A DNA stretch of 64,000 bases from an uncultured Muribaculaceae bacterium (GTDB taxonomy: Bacteria; Bacteroidota; Bacteroidia; Bacteroidales; Muribaculaceae), in NCBI GenBank assembly GCA_910579035.1, contig CAJTSR010000009.1:1-64000 (forward strand). Direction: 5' to 3'. The translations under genes were made by a program, and so were the position numbers. The notes under the pieces were generated by a model. The model worked only from the letters and a program-made list of their open reading frames with translations. It made no database searches and was not told where the DNA came from. Shown piece after piece: positions 26,103 to 34,041 of the stretch (position 1 is the first letter of the stretch; each line of letters starts with the position of its first letter).

Positions 26103-26225
26103 AAATGATACGACAAGCATTTAGTAATGCTTTTTCATAATACAAATCTGGAATAGACATATAATCTAACATTAAGTACTATGTGTAAGAAAGCAAGGGC
26201 TGTCCGTGAGGATAGCTCTTGTTTC
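26103..26225 (+). ncRNA. Candidate small RNA or structured leader
   Basis: Begins just after the promoter at 26066-26096. It contains a hairpin AAGCATT/AATGCTT followed by T5 (26115-26135). Further on is an 11-bp stem closed by a GUGA (GNRA) tetraloop (26195-26205 with 26210-26220). A 20-codon reading frame from ATG at 26181 (MCKKARAVREDSSCFHLYGV) runs through the second hairpin. The transcript could end here or at the strong terminator at 26274-26299. Family not recognised. Confidence 0.55.
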
Positions 26226-26273
26226 CATTTATACGGTGTATAATCCGGGAACGTAAGGTCGCGATAAACGGCA

Positions 26274-26299
26274 GGGACGCGGCGCGCCGCGTTTTTTTT
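26274..26299 (+). terminator. Palindromic repeat / intrinsic terminator
   Basis: GGGACGCGGCGCGCCGCG forms the perfect stem ACGCGGCG/CGCCGCGT, followed by eight T residues. It is the same repeat family as 9294-9350 and would end the upstream small transcript. Confidence 0.75.
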
Positions 26300-26358
26300 C
26301 GCTACAAACATCAATCTTTAATAATACTCCTCAATTTCAAGGCCTTACAAAAAGGCAT

Positions 26359-26420
26359 AAAAAAAATTACCCGTCGTCACGACGAATAATCTTTTCACCT
26401 TAAATCTAATACCATGAAAA
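26359..26420 (-). ncRNA. Candidate small RNA, minus strand
   Basis: From the minus-strand -7 box at 26435-26428, transcription would yield about 60 bases. They end with the hairpin CGTCG-TGA-CGACG (26384-26372) and eight T residues (26366-26359). A second small GCCTT/AAGGC hairpin follows. Only a seven-codon reading frame lies inside. No known family recognised. Confidence 0.45.
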
Positions 26421-26427
26421 ACTGATG

Positions 26428-26458
26428 CAAAGGTACAAACTTTTATGTTATACAACAT
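26428..26458 (-). promoter_or_regulatory. Minus-strand promoter overlapped by palindromic motif, site 2
   Basis: TACCTTTG (26435-26428) with TTG 17 bases upstream (26455-26453), slightly short of the usual spacing. The palindrome ATGTTATACAACAT (26445-26458) covers the -33 region, the position expected of a repressor operator. Confidence 0.55.
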
Positions 26459-26597
26459 AGTTTTTGGAAAGAAAATTCATATAGTTAACACATTTTAATG
26501 TTCACAACCCACTATGTTAAGCCGTATGCCGAGATTTTAACAATTGGCAACTTTTTCACCCAAACACATTATTAGGGGCTATGCAGAACGGAGTGTG

Positions 26598-26627
26598 TTT
26601 GATTTTGCTCATTTTTTTGTAATTTTG
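26598..26627 (+). promoter_or_regulatory. Promoter of the pyrE operon
   Basis: TTTG at 26598-26601, an 18-base spacer and TAATTTTG at 26620-26627. The pyrE ATG is 28 bases after the -7 box. The stretch 26300-26597 holds only the small-RNA candidate described on the minus strand and AT-rich sequence. Confidence 0.8.
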
Positions 26628-26655
26628 CGGAAAATATCCACAAGTACGCACCATT

Positions 26656-27294
26656 ATGAAAAAAGTAGCCCGCCTTTTAGCTGAGAAACTACTAAAAATC
26701 AGCGCATTGAAGCTCCAACCTGCAAATCCCTTTGTTTGGGCTTCCGGCTGGAACTCCCCCATCTACACCGACAACCGCCGCACGCTCTCCTACCCCGAGA
26801 TGCGCTCCTTCATCAAGCTGGAGCTTTCACATCTTATCATGGAGAACTTCCCCGAAGTCGACGCTGTAGCAGGCGTGGCCACCGGCGCCATCGCCCAGGG
26901 AGCACTCGTGGCAGACGAGCTGAACCTTCCATATGTATATGTGCGCTCCACTCCCAAGGACCACGGACTTGAAAACCTCATCGAAGGCGACCTCCGTCCC
27001 GGCCAGAAAGTGGTAGTGGTAGAAGACCTCGTGTCGACAGGCAAAAGCTCGCTCAAAGCCGTAGAGGCAATCCGCAACGCCGGTTGCGAGGTTGTCGGCA
27101 TGGTGGCTCTGTTCACATACGGATTCCCCGTGGCCGAGGCAAACTTCGCCGAAGCAAACGTGCGCCTGCTCACACTGAGCGACTACAACGCAATGCTCGA
27201 AGTAGCCCTCGAAACAGAATATATCACCGAAGACGACATCGAAACCCTGCACAACTGGCGCACAGACCCCGCCAACTGGGTTCCCGAACGCTAA
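26656..27294 (+). CDS. pyrE: Orotate phosphoribosyltransferase
   Basis: 212-residue enzyme of pyrimidine synthesis that joins orotate and PRPP to give OMP. The PRPP-binding motif is VVVVEDLVSTGKSS (about residues 118-131). The N-terminal substrate loop includes FVWASGWNSPIYTDNR, typical of Bacteroidota PyrE. Length is normal. First gene of a run with an SRPBCC protein gene 12 bases downstream. Confidence 0.96.
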   Translation: MKKVARLLAEKLLKISALKLQPANPFVWASGWNSPIYTDNRRTLSYPEMRSFIKLELSHLIMENFPEVDAVAGVATGAIAQGALVADELNLPYVYVRSTPKDHGLENLIEGDLRPGQKVVVVEDLVSTGKSSLKAVEAIRNAGCEVVGMVALFTYGFPVAEANFAEANVRLLTLSDYNAMLEVALETEYITEDDIETLHNWRTDPANWVPER

Positions 27295-27306
27295 GCAACT
27301 AAAAAA

Positions 27307-27720
27307 ATGGCAAAATACACATCTAAGCCGACGGTGGTGAACCGCCCGGCCGAAGAACTTGCGGCTAAATTCAGCGACTTCCGCACACTTCAGGCCGGAC
27401 TCGACGAACTGCCCGAAGAACAACGGGCCAAAGTGGGCGACGTATCCTTTACCGAGGACACCATAAAGATCAACACTCCGCAAGTAGGCGAAATAGCGCT
27501 TCGTGCCACCGAGCGCACAGCCGGCAGGGTGGTACTCGAAGCCGAGAAATCGCCCGTGCCTATGAAGCTCATTGTATCGTTCAAACCCGTCGACGCCGAA
27601 AGCACCGAGGTGGAAGGCGCCATCGACGTGGACATCCCCATGATGCTTCGCCCCATGATAGGCCCGACACTGCAAAAAGCCGCCGACCAGTTCGGCACAC
27701 TCTTTGCCAACCTCGCCTGA
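27307..27720 (+). CDS. SRPBCC-like protein
   Basis: 137-residue soluble protein with the layout of the SRPBCC/START-like fold: N-terminal strand KYTSKPTVVNRP, helix with FSDFRTLQAGLDELPEEQ, alternating strands, and a long C-terminal helix (MIGPTLQKAADQFGTLFANLA). Similar proteins follow pyrE in other Bacteroidales (recalled context). A hydrophobic ligand pocket is expected; the ligand is unknown. Its stop codon overlaps the next start (TGATG). Confidence 0.75.
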   Translation: MAKYTSKPTVVNRPAEELAAKFSDFRTLQAGLDELPEEQRAKVGDVSFTEDTIKINTPQVGEIALRATERTAGRVVLEAEKSPVPMKLIVSFKPVDAESTEVEGAIDVDIPMMLRPMIGPTLQKAADQFGTLFANLA

Positions 27721-28214
27721 TGCACCGACTCCTCGTCCTCCTCGCCTCAGCAGCACTCCTGCTGACCTCCACAGCCTGCCACACACTTGACGATGACAGG
27801 ATACCGCCGGCAGCCGTAAACATTGCCTTCGCCACAGTGGCCGAATGGAATGTCTACGGCGTAAGCGGCGCCATGGACTACCGCGTGTTCTCACGCGAAG
27901 AACGGCTGCCGGCAGGCTACCCGTTCCTCGCCACCACCCATACAGGCTATGGCGGCGTACTGCTCGTTGGCGACGTCCTCGGCAACCCTCGCGCGTTCGA
28001 CCGCGCCTGCCCCGTGGAATGCCGCTCGAACGTGCGGGTGGAGATCGACTCCAAGACAAACCACGCCGTATGCCCTGTGTGCCACAGCGAATACGACGTT
28101 TTCTCGCTCGGCGGTCACCCCGTGGCCGGAGAAGCGGCCCGGAAAGGCTACGGGCTGAGGCCATACAGAGTAGGCCCAGGCCGCTCCGGCACATACATGC
28201 TAATAAGCTATTGA
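27720..28214 (+). CDS. Rieske-like lipoprotein with all-cysteine ligand pattern
   Basis: 164 residues with signal peptide and lipobox LTSTAC. The C-terminal half (FDRACPVECRSNVRVEI, AVCPVCHSEYDVFSLGGHPV) has the outline of a Rieske fold. However, the first metal motif reads CPVEC and the second CPVCH, where a true Rieske centre has C-x-H and C-x2-H. It may bind zinc or another metal, or an Fe-S cluster with Cys ligands; sequence alone cannot decide. Anchored in the periplasm or outer membrane. Overlaps the previous stop by one base and is followed four bases later by the SGNH gene. Confidence 0.75.
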   Translation: MHRLLVLLASAALLLTSTACHTLDDDRIPPAAVNIAFATVAEWNVYGVSGAMDYRVFSREERLPAGYPFLATTHTGYGGVLLVGDVLGNPRAFDRACPVECRSNVRVEIDSKTNHAVCPVCHSEYDVFSLGGHPVAGEAARKGYGLRPYRVGPGRSGTYMLISY

Positions 28215-28218
28215 CAAC

Positions 28219-29013
28219 GTGAAGAAGCACTATATAGCCCTTTGGGCACTGCTCGCGGCCACGTTCGCGTTCTTCGCAGTGGCCTCGGCTTTTGATTCGC
28301 CGTCAATCGGCGGCCACAAGTTCAAGTCATCGGGCATCGCCGACGCCTTGTTCGCCGTGCCGGAACCCGAACCGTGCGAAATCCCCGCCATAGGCGACTC
28401 GGCCACGGCAACGGCCACACGCCCCGCCTTTCCCGCCCCCCTCGACACCGCCGCACAGACCATACTCTTCATCGGCGACTCCATGCTCGAAGGCCTCGGC
28501 CCGCGCCTCGCCGCCTATGCCGAGAAAAACGGGCACACCCTGTATACCGTCATATGGTACAGCTCCACCTCCGAAGTGTGGGGGCAGTCCGACAAGCTCG
28601 CCCACTATATGGATATGGTAAAACCGACCTACGTGTTCGTATGCCTCGGCGCAAACGAGCTGTTCGTGTCGGACATAGCCAACAAACGGCGCGGATATGT
28701 ACGCAAAATCATATCCGATATCGACACCGTGCCATACGTGTGGATCGGGCCGCCTAACTGGAAACCCGACACCGGCATAAACGACCTCGTGGCCGAGAAT
28801 GCCTCGGAAGGCTCGTTCTTCCTCAGCAACGGCATGCACTTCGACCGCAGCAAGGACGGCGCGCACCCCACCCGCAGCTCTGCCGCCCTCTGGCTCGACA
28901 GCGTGGCAAGATGGATGCCGCAGCACTGCGCACACCCTATCCGCATGGAGCGCCCCGACAAAGCATCGGGAAAAGCACGCCGCATTTTCGTACACCAGCC
29001 CAACGAACGATGA
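28219..29013 (+). CDS. SGNH/GDSL-type hydrolase, O-acyltransferase partner
   Basis: 264 residues starting with GTG. An N-terminal signal or anchor helix is followed by an Ala/Pro-rich linker. SGNH motifs: FIGDSMLEG with the catalytic Ser, CLGANELFV, and DGAHPT with the Asp/His pair. With the downstream MBOAT protein it forms an AlgI/AlgX- or DltB/DltD-like pair that acylates an exported glycan; which glycan is unknown. Its stop codon overlaps the MBOAT start (ATGA). Confidence 0.88.
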   Translation: MKKHYIALWALLAATFAFFAVASAFDSPSIGGHKFKSSGIADALFAVPEPEPCEIPAIGDSATATATRPAFPAPLDTAAQTILFIGDSMLEGLGPRLAAYAEKNGHTLYTVIWYSSTSEVWGQSDKLAHYMDMVKPTYVFVCLGANELFVSDIANKRRGYVRKIISDIDTVPYVWIGPPNWKPDTGINDLVAENASEGSFFLSNGMHFDRSKDGAHPTRSSAALWLDSVARWMPQHCAHPIRMERPDKASGKARRIFVHQPNER

Positions 29014-30488
29014 CAGCCATCGCCGATATCTTCCACAACATAGGCCGCATGCTAACATACGACCCGTCCGGGCCTATGCTTTTCTCCTCGGGCACATTCT
29101 GGGCATTGTTCCTCGTCTTTATGCCCGTATACGGAATGCTGCGCCGACGGTTCTGGCAGATGGTCGTCTTCGTGGTCGCTTTCAGCTTCTTTTTCTACTA
29201 TAAGAGCAGCGGCATTTTCGTATGCCTCCTCGGCGCCACCTCGGCGGTCGACTGGCTGCTGTCGAAAGCCATAGCCCGACCCGGAGCATCGAGGCGCGTG
29301 CGGCGCCTGTGCGTGGCGGCATCATTGCTTACATCGCTCGGCATACTCGCCTACTTCAAATATGCCAATTTCTTCCTGTGGAACATCAACGCCATGGTCG
29401 GCTCAAATTTCCAGCCGCTCGACCTCGTTCTTCCCGTCGGCATATCGTTCTACACCTTCCAGTCGGTAAGCTACATAATCGACGTCTACAAAGGACGCGT
29501 GGCGCCCACGGCCACATGGCTCGAATACGCCTTCTTCCTTTCGTTTTTCCCGGCCCTTGTGGCAGGCCCCATAGTACGCGCCGACTACTTCCTGCCCCAG
29601 ATACGCGAGAACAGGCATGCCACACGCTCTGAAGTGTATACCGGCCTGTGGCTCATCATACTCGGCGTGGTCAAGAAAGCCATAATAGCCGACTATATAG
29701 CCCAGTACAACGACCTGATATTCCAGACTCCCGGCGGATACTCAGGCTTTGAAACCCTGATGGGAATCATCGGATACACCATGCAGATTTACTGCGATTT
29801 CTCCGGCTACTCCGACATGGCCATCGGCATAGCGCTGATAATGGGCTTCAAACTTGCCAAAAACTTCGACTTCCCCTACAAGGCACAGAATCTCACCGAC
29901 TTCTGGCGCCGCTGGCACATATCGCTCTCCACATGGCTGCGCGACTACATATACATCCCCTTGGGAGGAAACCGCAAAGGCACAGCCCGCACCTACCTCA
30001 ACAACTTCGCCACCATGCTCATCGGCGGCCTCTGGCACGGGGCGGCATGGAAGTTCGTGTTCTGGGGCGCAATGCACGGCGCCGGACTTGCCGTCCACAA
30101 GGCATCGAAGCCGGTGCTCGGCCGCATCGGCGACTCCTGGCCCGTGCGCGCCGCGTCGTGGCTCGTCACAATGACATTCGTGGCCCTTCTGTGGGTGTTT
30201 TTCCGCGCGGACTCGTGGGCCGACTCGTGGACAGTGGTAAGCAGCGTATTCCGCGACTTCTCAGCTGCCTATATCCCGGCCTTCGCTGCGGCGCGCAGCC
30301 TGTGGCTCATATTGATGCTTGTAATCGTGGTATCGCACTGCCTGCCCACGCGCTTTTGGGAATCGGCGCAAGCGTGGTTTGTGCGTTCGCCATGGATAGT
30401 GAAATTGCTTATCTTCATAGTGGTGGTACAGCTCGTGATAGAGCTGCGCACCGAGTCGGTTTCGCCATTTATATACTTCCAGTTCTGA
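29010..30488 (+). CDS. MBOAT family O-acyltransferase (AlgI-like)
   Basis: 492-residue polytopic membrane protein. Family motifs are VGISFYTFQSVSYIIDVY, FPALVAGPIVRADYFLPQ, FWRRWHISLSTWLRDYIYIPLGGNR and GGLWHGAAWKFVFWG, the last with the catalytic His. It moves an acyl group, usually acetyl, across the membrane to the SGNH partner encoded just upstream. ATG at 29010 chosen because it starts before the first membrane segment and couples to the SGNH gene. Followed by a strong terminator. Confidence 0.93.
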   Translation: MTAIADIFHNIGRMLTYDPSGPMLFSSGTFWALFLVFMPVYGMLRRRFWQMVVFVVAFSFFFYYKSSGIFVCLLGATSAVDWLLSKAIARPGASRRVRRLCVAASLLTSLGILAYFKYANFFLWNINAMVGSNFQPLDLVLPVGISFYTFQSVSYIIDVYKGRVAPTATWLEYAFFLSFFPALVAGPIVRADYFLPQIRENRHATRSEVYTGLWLIILGVVKKAIIADYIAQYNDLIFQTPGGYSGFETLMGIIGYTMQIYCDFSGYSDMAIGIALIMGFKLAKNFDFPYKAQNLTDFWRRWHISLSTWLRDYIYIPLGGNRKGTARTYLNNFATMLIGGLWHGAAWKFVFWGAMHGAGLAVHKASKPVLGRIGDSWPVRAASWLVTMTFVALLWVFFRADSWADSWTVVSSVFRDFSAAYIPAFAAARSLWLILMLVIVVSHCLPTRFWESAQAWFVRSPWIVKLLIFIVVVQLVIELRTESVSPFIYFQF

Positions 30489-30506
30489 CACTCAGCCCAA
30501 TACACA

Positions 30507-30540
30507 CAGCGGGGAGGCATGTTTAGATGCCTCCCCGCTG
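30507..30540. terminator. Bidirectional terminator
   Basis: A perfect 14-bp stem, CAGCGGGGAGGCAT (30507-30520) with its complement (30527-30540), and a six-base loop. It separates the MBOAT gene from the convergent nitroreductase gene. Confidence 0.85.
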
Positions 30541-30558
30541 CATTATACAGGTATGTGT

Positions 30559-31296
30559 CTATTTGTTGATTATCGGGCTGATGGCAGCAGCAATACTCTT
30601 AATCAGCGACTCAGGATAGCGGACATCGGCAAACACCTGCGCAAGGGTTTCCTTGCCGTTCTCGGCTATAAACTGCGCGGACGAGGGCAAGGCCTCCTTC
30701 GGGCCGTATATACGGTCTATGTCCGCATCGGAATAATCGGAATAGCGCTCACGGTGCATTATGCCTTCGAGAGGCAGGCGGTCGGCTGGGGCAGGCACTT
30801 CGCCCTGCGGGTAGCCTACCGAAATCGAATAGAGCGGAAGCACGCCCTCGGGAATGCCGAGAGCTTCCTTGAAGCCGTCCACATTATAGCTCAGCGAACC
30901 GAGATAGCAGCAGCCAAGGCCGTTCATCTCGGCGGCCGTCACAAACTGCTGTCCGAATATGGCGGCATCTGTTATAGCCATAAACCACCCGCCGAGATTG
31001 TCGAGTCCCGACTTGGCGTCACGAGCCGAGCACCACTTGCCGAAGCGGCGGATATCGGCGCATATAGTAAGCAGGGCCGAGCAGTTGGCTGCGGCAGGCT
31101 GCCCCAAGTGCAACTTGGCAAGGCGCGCGACAGCCTCTGGCTCGCGGCTCACCACCACGCTGTACAGCTGCATGTTGCCCAGCGTGGGTGCATGGCTTGC
31201 AGCATATATGAGCGACTCCAGCTCGGCATCGGTCAACTCCTTTTCCTTATCATAGGCCCGCACCGTGGCACGGCGCGTAAAAAACTCGGTATTCAT
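30559..31296 (-). CDS. Nitroreductase family protein (NfsA-like)
   Basis: 245-residue FMN-dependent oxidoreductase of the oxygen-insensitive nitroreductase type. It shows FFTRRATVRAYDKEK near the start, SHAPTLGNMQLYSVVV (FMN binding) and GLGCCYLGSLSYN. The C-terminal RYSDYSDADIDRIYG segment is typical of NfsA-like flavin reductases. Substrate unknown. It is seven bases downstream of the META lipoprotein gene and probably co-transcribed with it. Confidence 0.88.
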   Translation of the reverse strand: MNTEFFTRRATVRAYDKEKELTDAELESLIYAASHAPTLGNMQLYSVVVSREPEAVARLAKLHLGQPAAANCSALLTICADIRRFGKWCSARDAKSGLDNLGGWFMAITDAAIFGQQFVTAAEMNGLGCCYLGSLSYNVDGFKEALGIPEGVLPLYSISVGYPQGEVPAPADRLPLEGIMHRERYSDYSDADIDRIYGPKEALPSSAQFIAENGKETLAQVFADVRYPESLIKSIAAAISPIINK

Positions 31297-31303
31297 AGCT
31301 GTT

Positions 31304-32236
31304 CTATCTGTTTTCGTTCTGTATACGTTTGAGCGTCATCAGCTCGTTCCCCTCGCTGTCGAGGAGCACGGCCACACGGCCGTCCCTGCCGCTCCGTGCC
31401 GTCGTAGTGCTCTCGAGAGCCACAAGCATGGCACTTTCCTGAGCTGCATTCGGGCAGGCCACGCGCGTTGTTCCCATATCGCTGAAATCGATTGAGTTGG
31501 TCCTCGCAGGGTCGATATAGATCTTTCCGTTGAAGAAATTACAACCCGTGTTGCCGTGAATCTTAAGCTCGGAAATATCAAAGAAAACCGTGCACTCGTC
31601 ATTTTCCACAGGATTGCCGTCGATAGAGGTCACCTGCCAGTTGCCGTTAAGGAACTCCATGTTGTGGCGGCGCAGGGTGAGCTGTACCTTGCCGCTGCTG
31701 TCGCGCAGATACAGGTATGTGTCGTGTCCCAAGCGGTTGCAGTCGGAAGCCAGGGCGGCACCGTCGGCCAGAGCCGCGCTTATCAGAGGGGCGAACTCGA
31801 CGTCAGGACAATATTTCATAGTAGAGAGCACGTTGGAGAAGGTCATTACGCCGTCGCTGCGCATCACATAATCACCGTTAAGCACATTGCAGCCGTCCGA
31901 AGCATAAAAACGCCCTGTCGAAGGCTGGAAATTCACATACGGTATGTCTTCCTCCACCTCTATCTTGTGGTCGCCCACGGCGGCAATATTCCACTGGCCT
32001 CCGCCAAGCTCCTCCTCGGAGGGTCGCGTACCCGGAGTAGAGCTGTCGGGAATCACGGCCTTGGTGCCGCCCGTGCCCATCTTCTTAGGCGGCTTCACCT
32101 TCTCCGCCACCACGGGCTGCTCCTTTTTGCCTACCATATTGTTGAAGCGGTCGGTCACATTCTGAACAACCGAGCACGACGGCAGCACGAACAAAGACAC
32201 AGACACCGCTATGGCCGATATCAAACAGTATTTCAT
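31304..32236 (-). CDS. Lipoprotein with two META (HslJ-like) domains
   Basis: 310 residues. Signal peptide and lipobox VLPSC, then a Lys/Pro-rich linker. Two META-like domains follow: the first around GGGQWNIAAVGDHKI to CNVLNGDYVM (about residues 78-190), the second from LNGNWQVTSIDGNPV to GCNFFNGKIY (about 195-300). HslJ of E. coli has one such domain and is linked to novobiocin resistance and heat shock. The role here is unknown, probably envelope-related. Confidence 0.85.
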   Translation of the reverse strand: MKYCLISAIAVSVSLFVLPSCSVVQNVTDRFNNMVGKKEQPVVAEKVKPPKKMGTGGTKAVIPDSSTPGTRPSEEELGGGQWNIAAVGDHKIEVEEDIPYVNFQPSTGRFYASDGCNVLNGDYVMRSDGVMTFSNVLSTMKYCPDVEFAPLISAALADGAALASDCNRLGHDTYLYLRDSSGKVQLTLRRHNMEFLNGNWQVTSIDGNPVENDECTVFFDISELKIHGNTGCNFFNGKIYIDPARTNSIDFSDMGTTRVACPNAAQESAMLVALESTTTARSGRDGRVAVLLDSEGNELMTLKRIQNENR

Positions 32237-32402
32237 ATTTTACGTAGTTATTTTGATTTTCAGTTGAAAAACGCAAGCAGCAGGGGCAAAGTTGCCTTTT
32301 TCAAACCGTAAAGATACATAAAAAAACATTAATGCGCATATCGCACATTTTTAATGCGTATTTTTACCCCTCTGTCACTCGCCCTTATCCGCATATTTTT
32401 TG

Positions 32403-32410
32403 TAATTTTG
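32403..32410 (+). promoter_or_regulatory. -7 box of purH promoter
   Basis: TAATTTTG lies 26 bases before the purH ATG. No good -33 box is seen at the usual distance. Confidence 0.55.
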
Positions 32411-32436
32411 CGCTTTAAAAGCAAGATTACACTCAG

Positions 32437-33987
32437 ATGAACCAACAGTCGGATTACAAGGAAATAAAAAGCGCTCTTGTTTCGGTCTTCAACAAGGCCG
32501 GCATCGAGCCTATAGTTCGCAAACTGCATAGCAACGGCGTGCGCCTGCTTTCCACGGGCGGCTCGCGTTCCTTTATCGAATCGCTCGGCATACCCTGCGA
32601 TGCCGTAGAAGACCTTACCGGGTATCCCTCGATTTTGGGCGGACGCGTCAAGACGCTCCACCCCAAGGTGTTCGGCGGAATACTCGCCCGCCGCGACAAC
32701 GAAGGCGACCGCGCCGAGCTTGAACAATACGCCATTCCGGCCATCGACCTTGTGATTGTCGACCTGTATCCTTTTGAAGCCACCGTGGCATCGGGAGCTT
32801 CCAAGCAGGACATCATCGAGAAAATCGACATAGGCGGCATATCGCTCATACGCGCTGCCGCCAAAAACTTCGCCGACACCGTGATAGTGGCCTCCCAGGC
32901 TCAGTACGGCCTGCTCGAAGGCATACTCGACACCGAGGGCGCCCGCACAACCATCGCACAGCGCCAGCTCTTCGCCCTCGAGGCATTCGCCGTATCGTCG
33001 GGCTATGACTCGGCAATACACAACTGGTTCGCTACCCAGACTCCCCTCGAGGCAGGCAAGGAATCAGCACTACGCGTGGCTGTAGACGGCGCCAAGGCTC
33101 TCCGCTACGGCGAGAACCCCCACCAGCAGGCCTGCTTCTACGGAGATTTCGACGCCATGTTCGAGCAGCTCCACGGCAAGGACATATCCTACAACAACCT
33201 CCTCGACATCGATGCGGCATGCGGCCTTATCGACGAGTTCGACACCACCACCGTGGCGATCCTCAAGCACAACAACGCCTGCGGGCTGGCATCGCGCCCG
33301 ATGGTGGCCGACGCATGGGCTGCAGCACTCGCCGGCGACCCCGTGAGCGCTTTCGGCGGCATCATCATAGCCAACGCCAAAATAGAGGCTGAGGCTGCCG
33401 CGGAAATAGGAAAAATCTTCTTTGAAGTAATAATAGCTCCCGACTACAGCGACGACGCTCTCGCAATCCTCATGCAGAAAAAGAACCGCATAGTGCTGCG
33501 CCGCAAAGAGGTGGCTGCCCCCGGCAAAAAAATGCGCACCATACTCGGTGGCATACTCGTGCAGGACGCCGACAGCAAAGTTGAAACTGCCGAAGACCTC
33601 CGTCTTGTGGCCGGCGAGAACCTTTCGGAAGAATGCGCCGCCGACCTCCTGTTTGCAAACAAAATCGTGAAGCACTCCAAGAGCAACGCCATCGTTCTCG
33701 CCCGCAACGGACAGCTCATAGCCTCGGGCGTGGGCCAGACATCGCGTGTCGACGCACTGAAGCAAGCCATCGAGAAAGCCGGCACCTTCGGCTTCGACCT
33801 CAAAGGCGCCGTAATGGCTTCCGACGCATTCTTCCCCTTCGCCGACTGCGTGGAGATTGCCCACAAGGCAGGAATCGACGCAGTGATTCAGCCCGGCGGC
33901 TCTATCCGCGACACCGACTCAGTGGACTACTGCCGCGAACACGGCATGACAATGGTTATGACCGGCTTCCGCCACTTCCGCCACTAA
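32437..33987 (+). CDS. purH: Bifunctional AICAR transformylase / IMP cyclohydrolase
   Basis: 516-residue enzyme for the last two steps of IMP synthesis. The N-terminal cyclohydrolase domain shows LLSTGGSRSFIESLG and GRVKTLHPKVFGGIL. The C-terminal transformylase domain shows LRYGENPHQQACFYG, LKHNNACGLA, the VKHSKSNAIVLA segment, and PGGSIRDTD near the end. Full length. Followed after 54 bases by mreB, the usual Bacteroidales order. Confidence 0.97.
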   Translation: MNQQSDYKEIKSALVSVFNKAGIEPIVRKLHSNGVRLLSTGGSRSFIESLGIPCDAVEDLTGYPSILGGRVKTLHPKVFGGILARRDNEGDRAELEQYAIPAIDLVIVDLYPFEATVASGASKQDIIEKIDIGGISLIRAAAKNFADTVIVASQAQYGLLEGILDTEGARTTIAQRQLFALEAFAVSSGYDSAIHNWFATQTPLEAGKESALRVAVDGAKALRYGENPHQQACFYGDFDAMFEQLHGKDISYNNLLDIDAACGLIDEFDTTTVAILKHNNACGLASRPMVADAWAAALAGDPVSAFGGIIIANAKIEAEAAAEIGKIFFEVIIAPDYSDDALAILMQKKNRIVLRRKEVAAPGKKMRTILGGILVQDADSKVETAEDLRLVAGENLSEECAADLLFANKIVKHSKSNAIVLARNGQLIASGVGQTSRVDALKQAIEKAGTFGFDLKGAVMASDAFFPFADCVEIAHKAGIDAVIQPGGSIRDTDSVDYCREHGMTMVMTGFRHFRH

Positions 33988-34041
33988 GCCGCGCGGTATA
34001 CAACACCAAGAAATTTCAACACAGAAACTTAGCAACCCATA

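Noticed and set aside
25969..26172. A 67-codon minus-strand open frame in the non-coding stretch before pyrE
   Set aside because: It runs opposite to and across a near-perfect promoter for the small-RNA candidate, and no promoter, signal or family pattern supports it.
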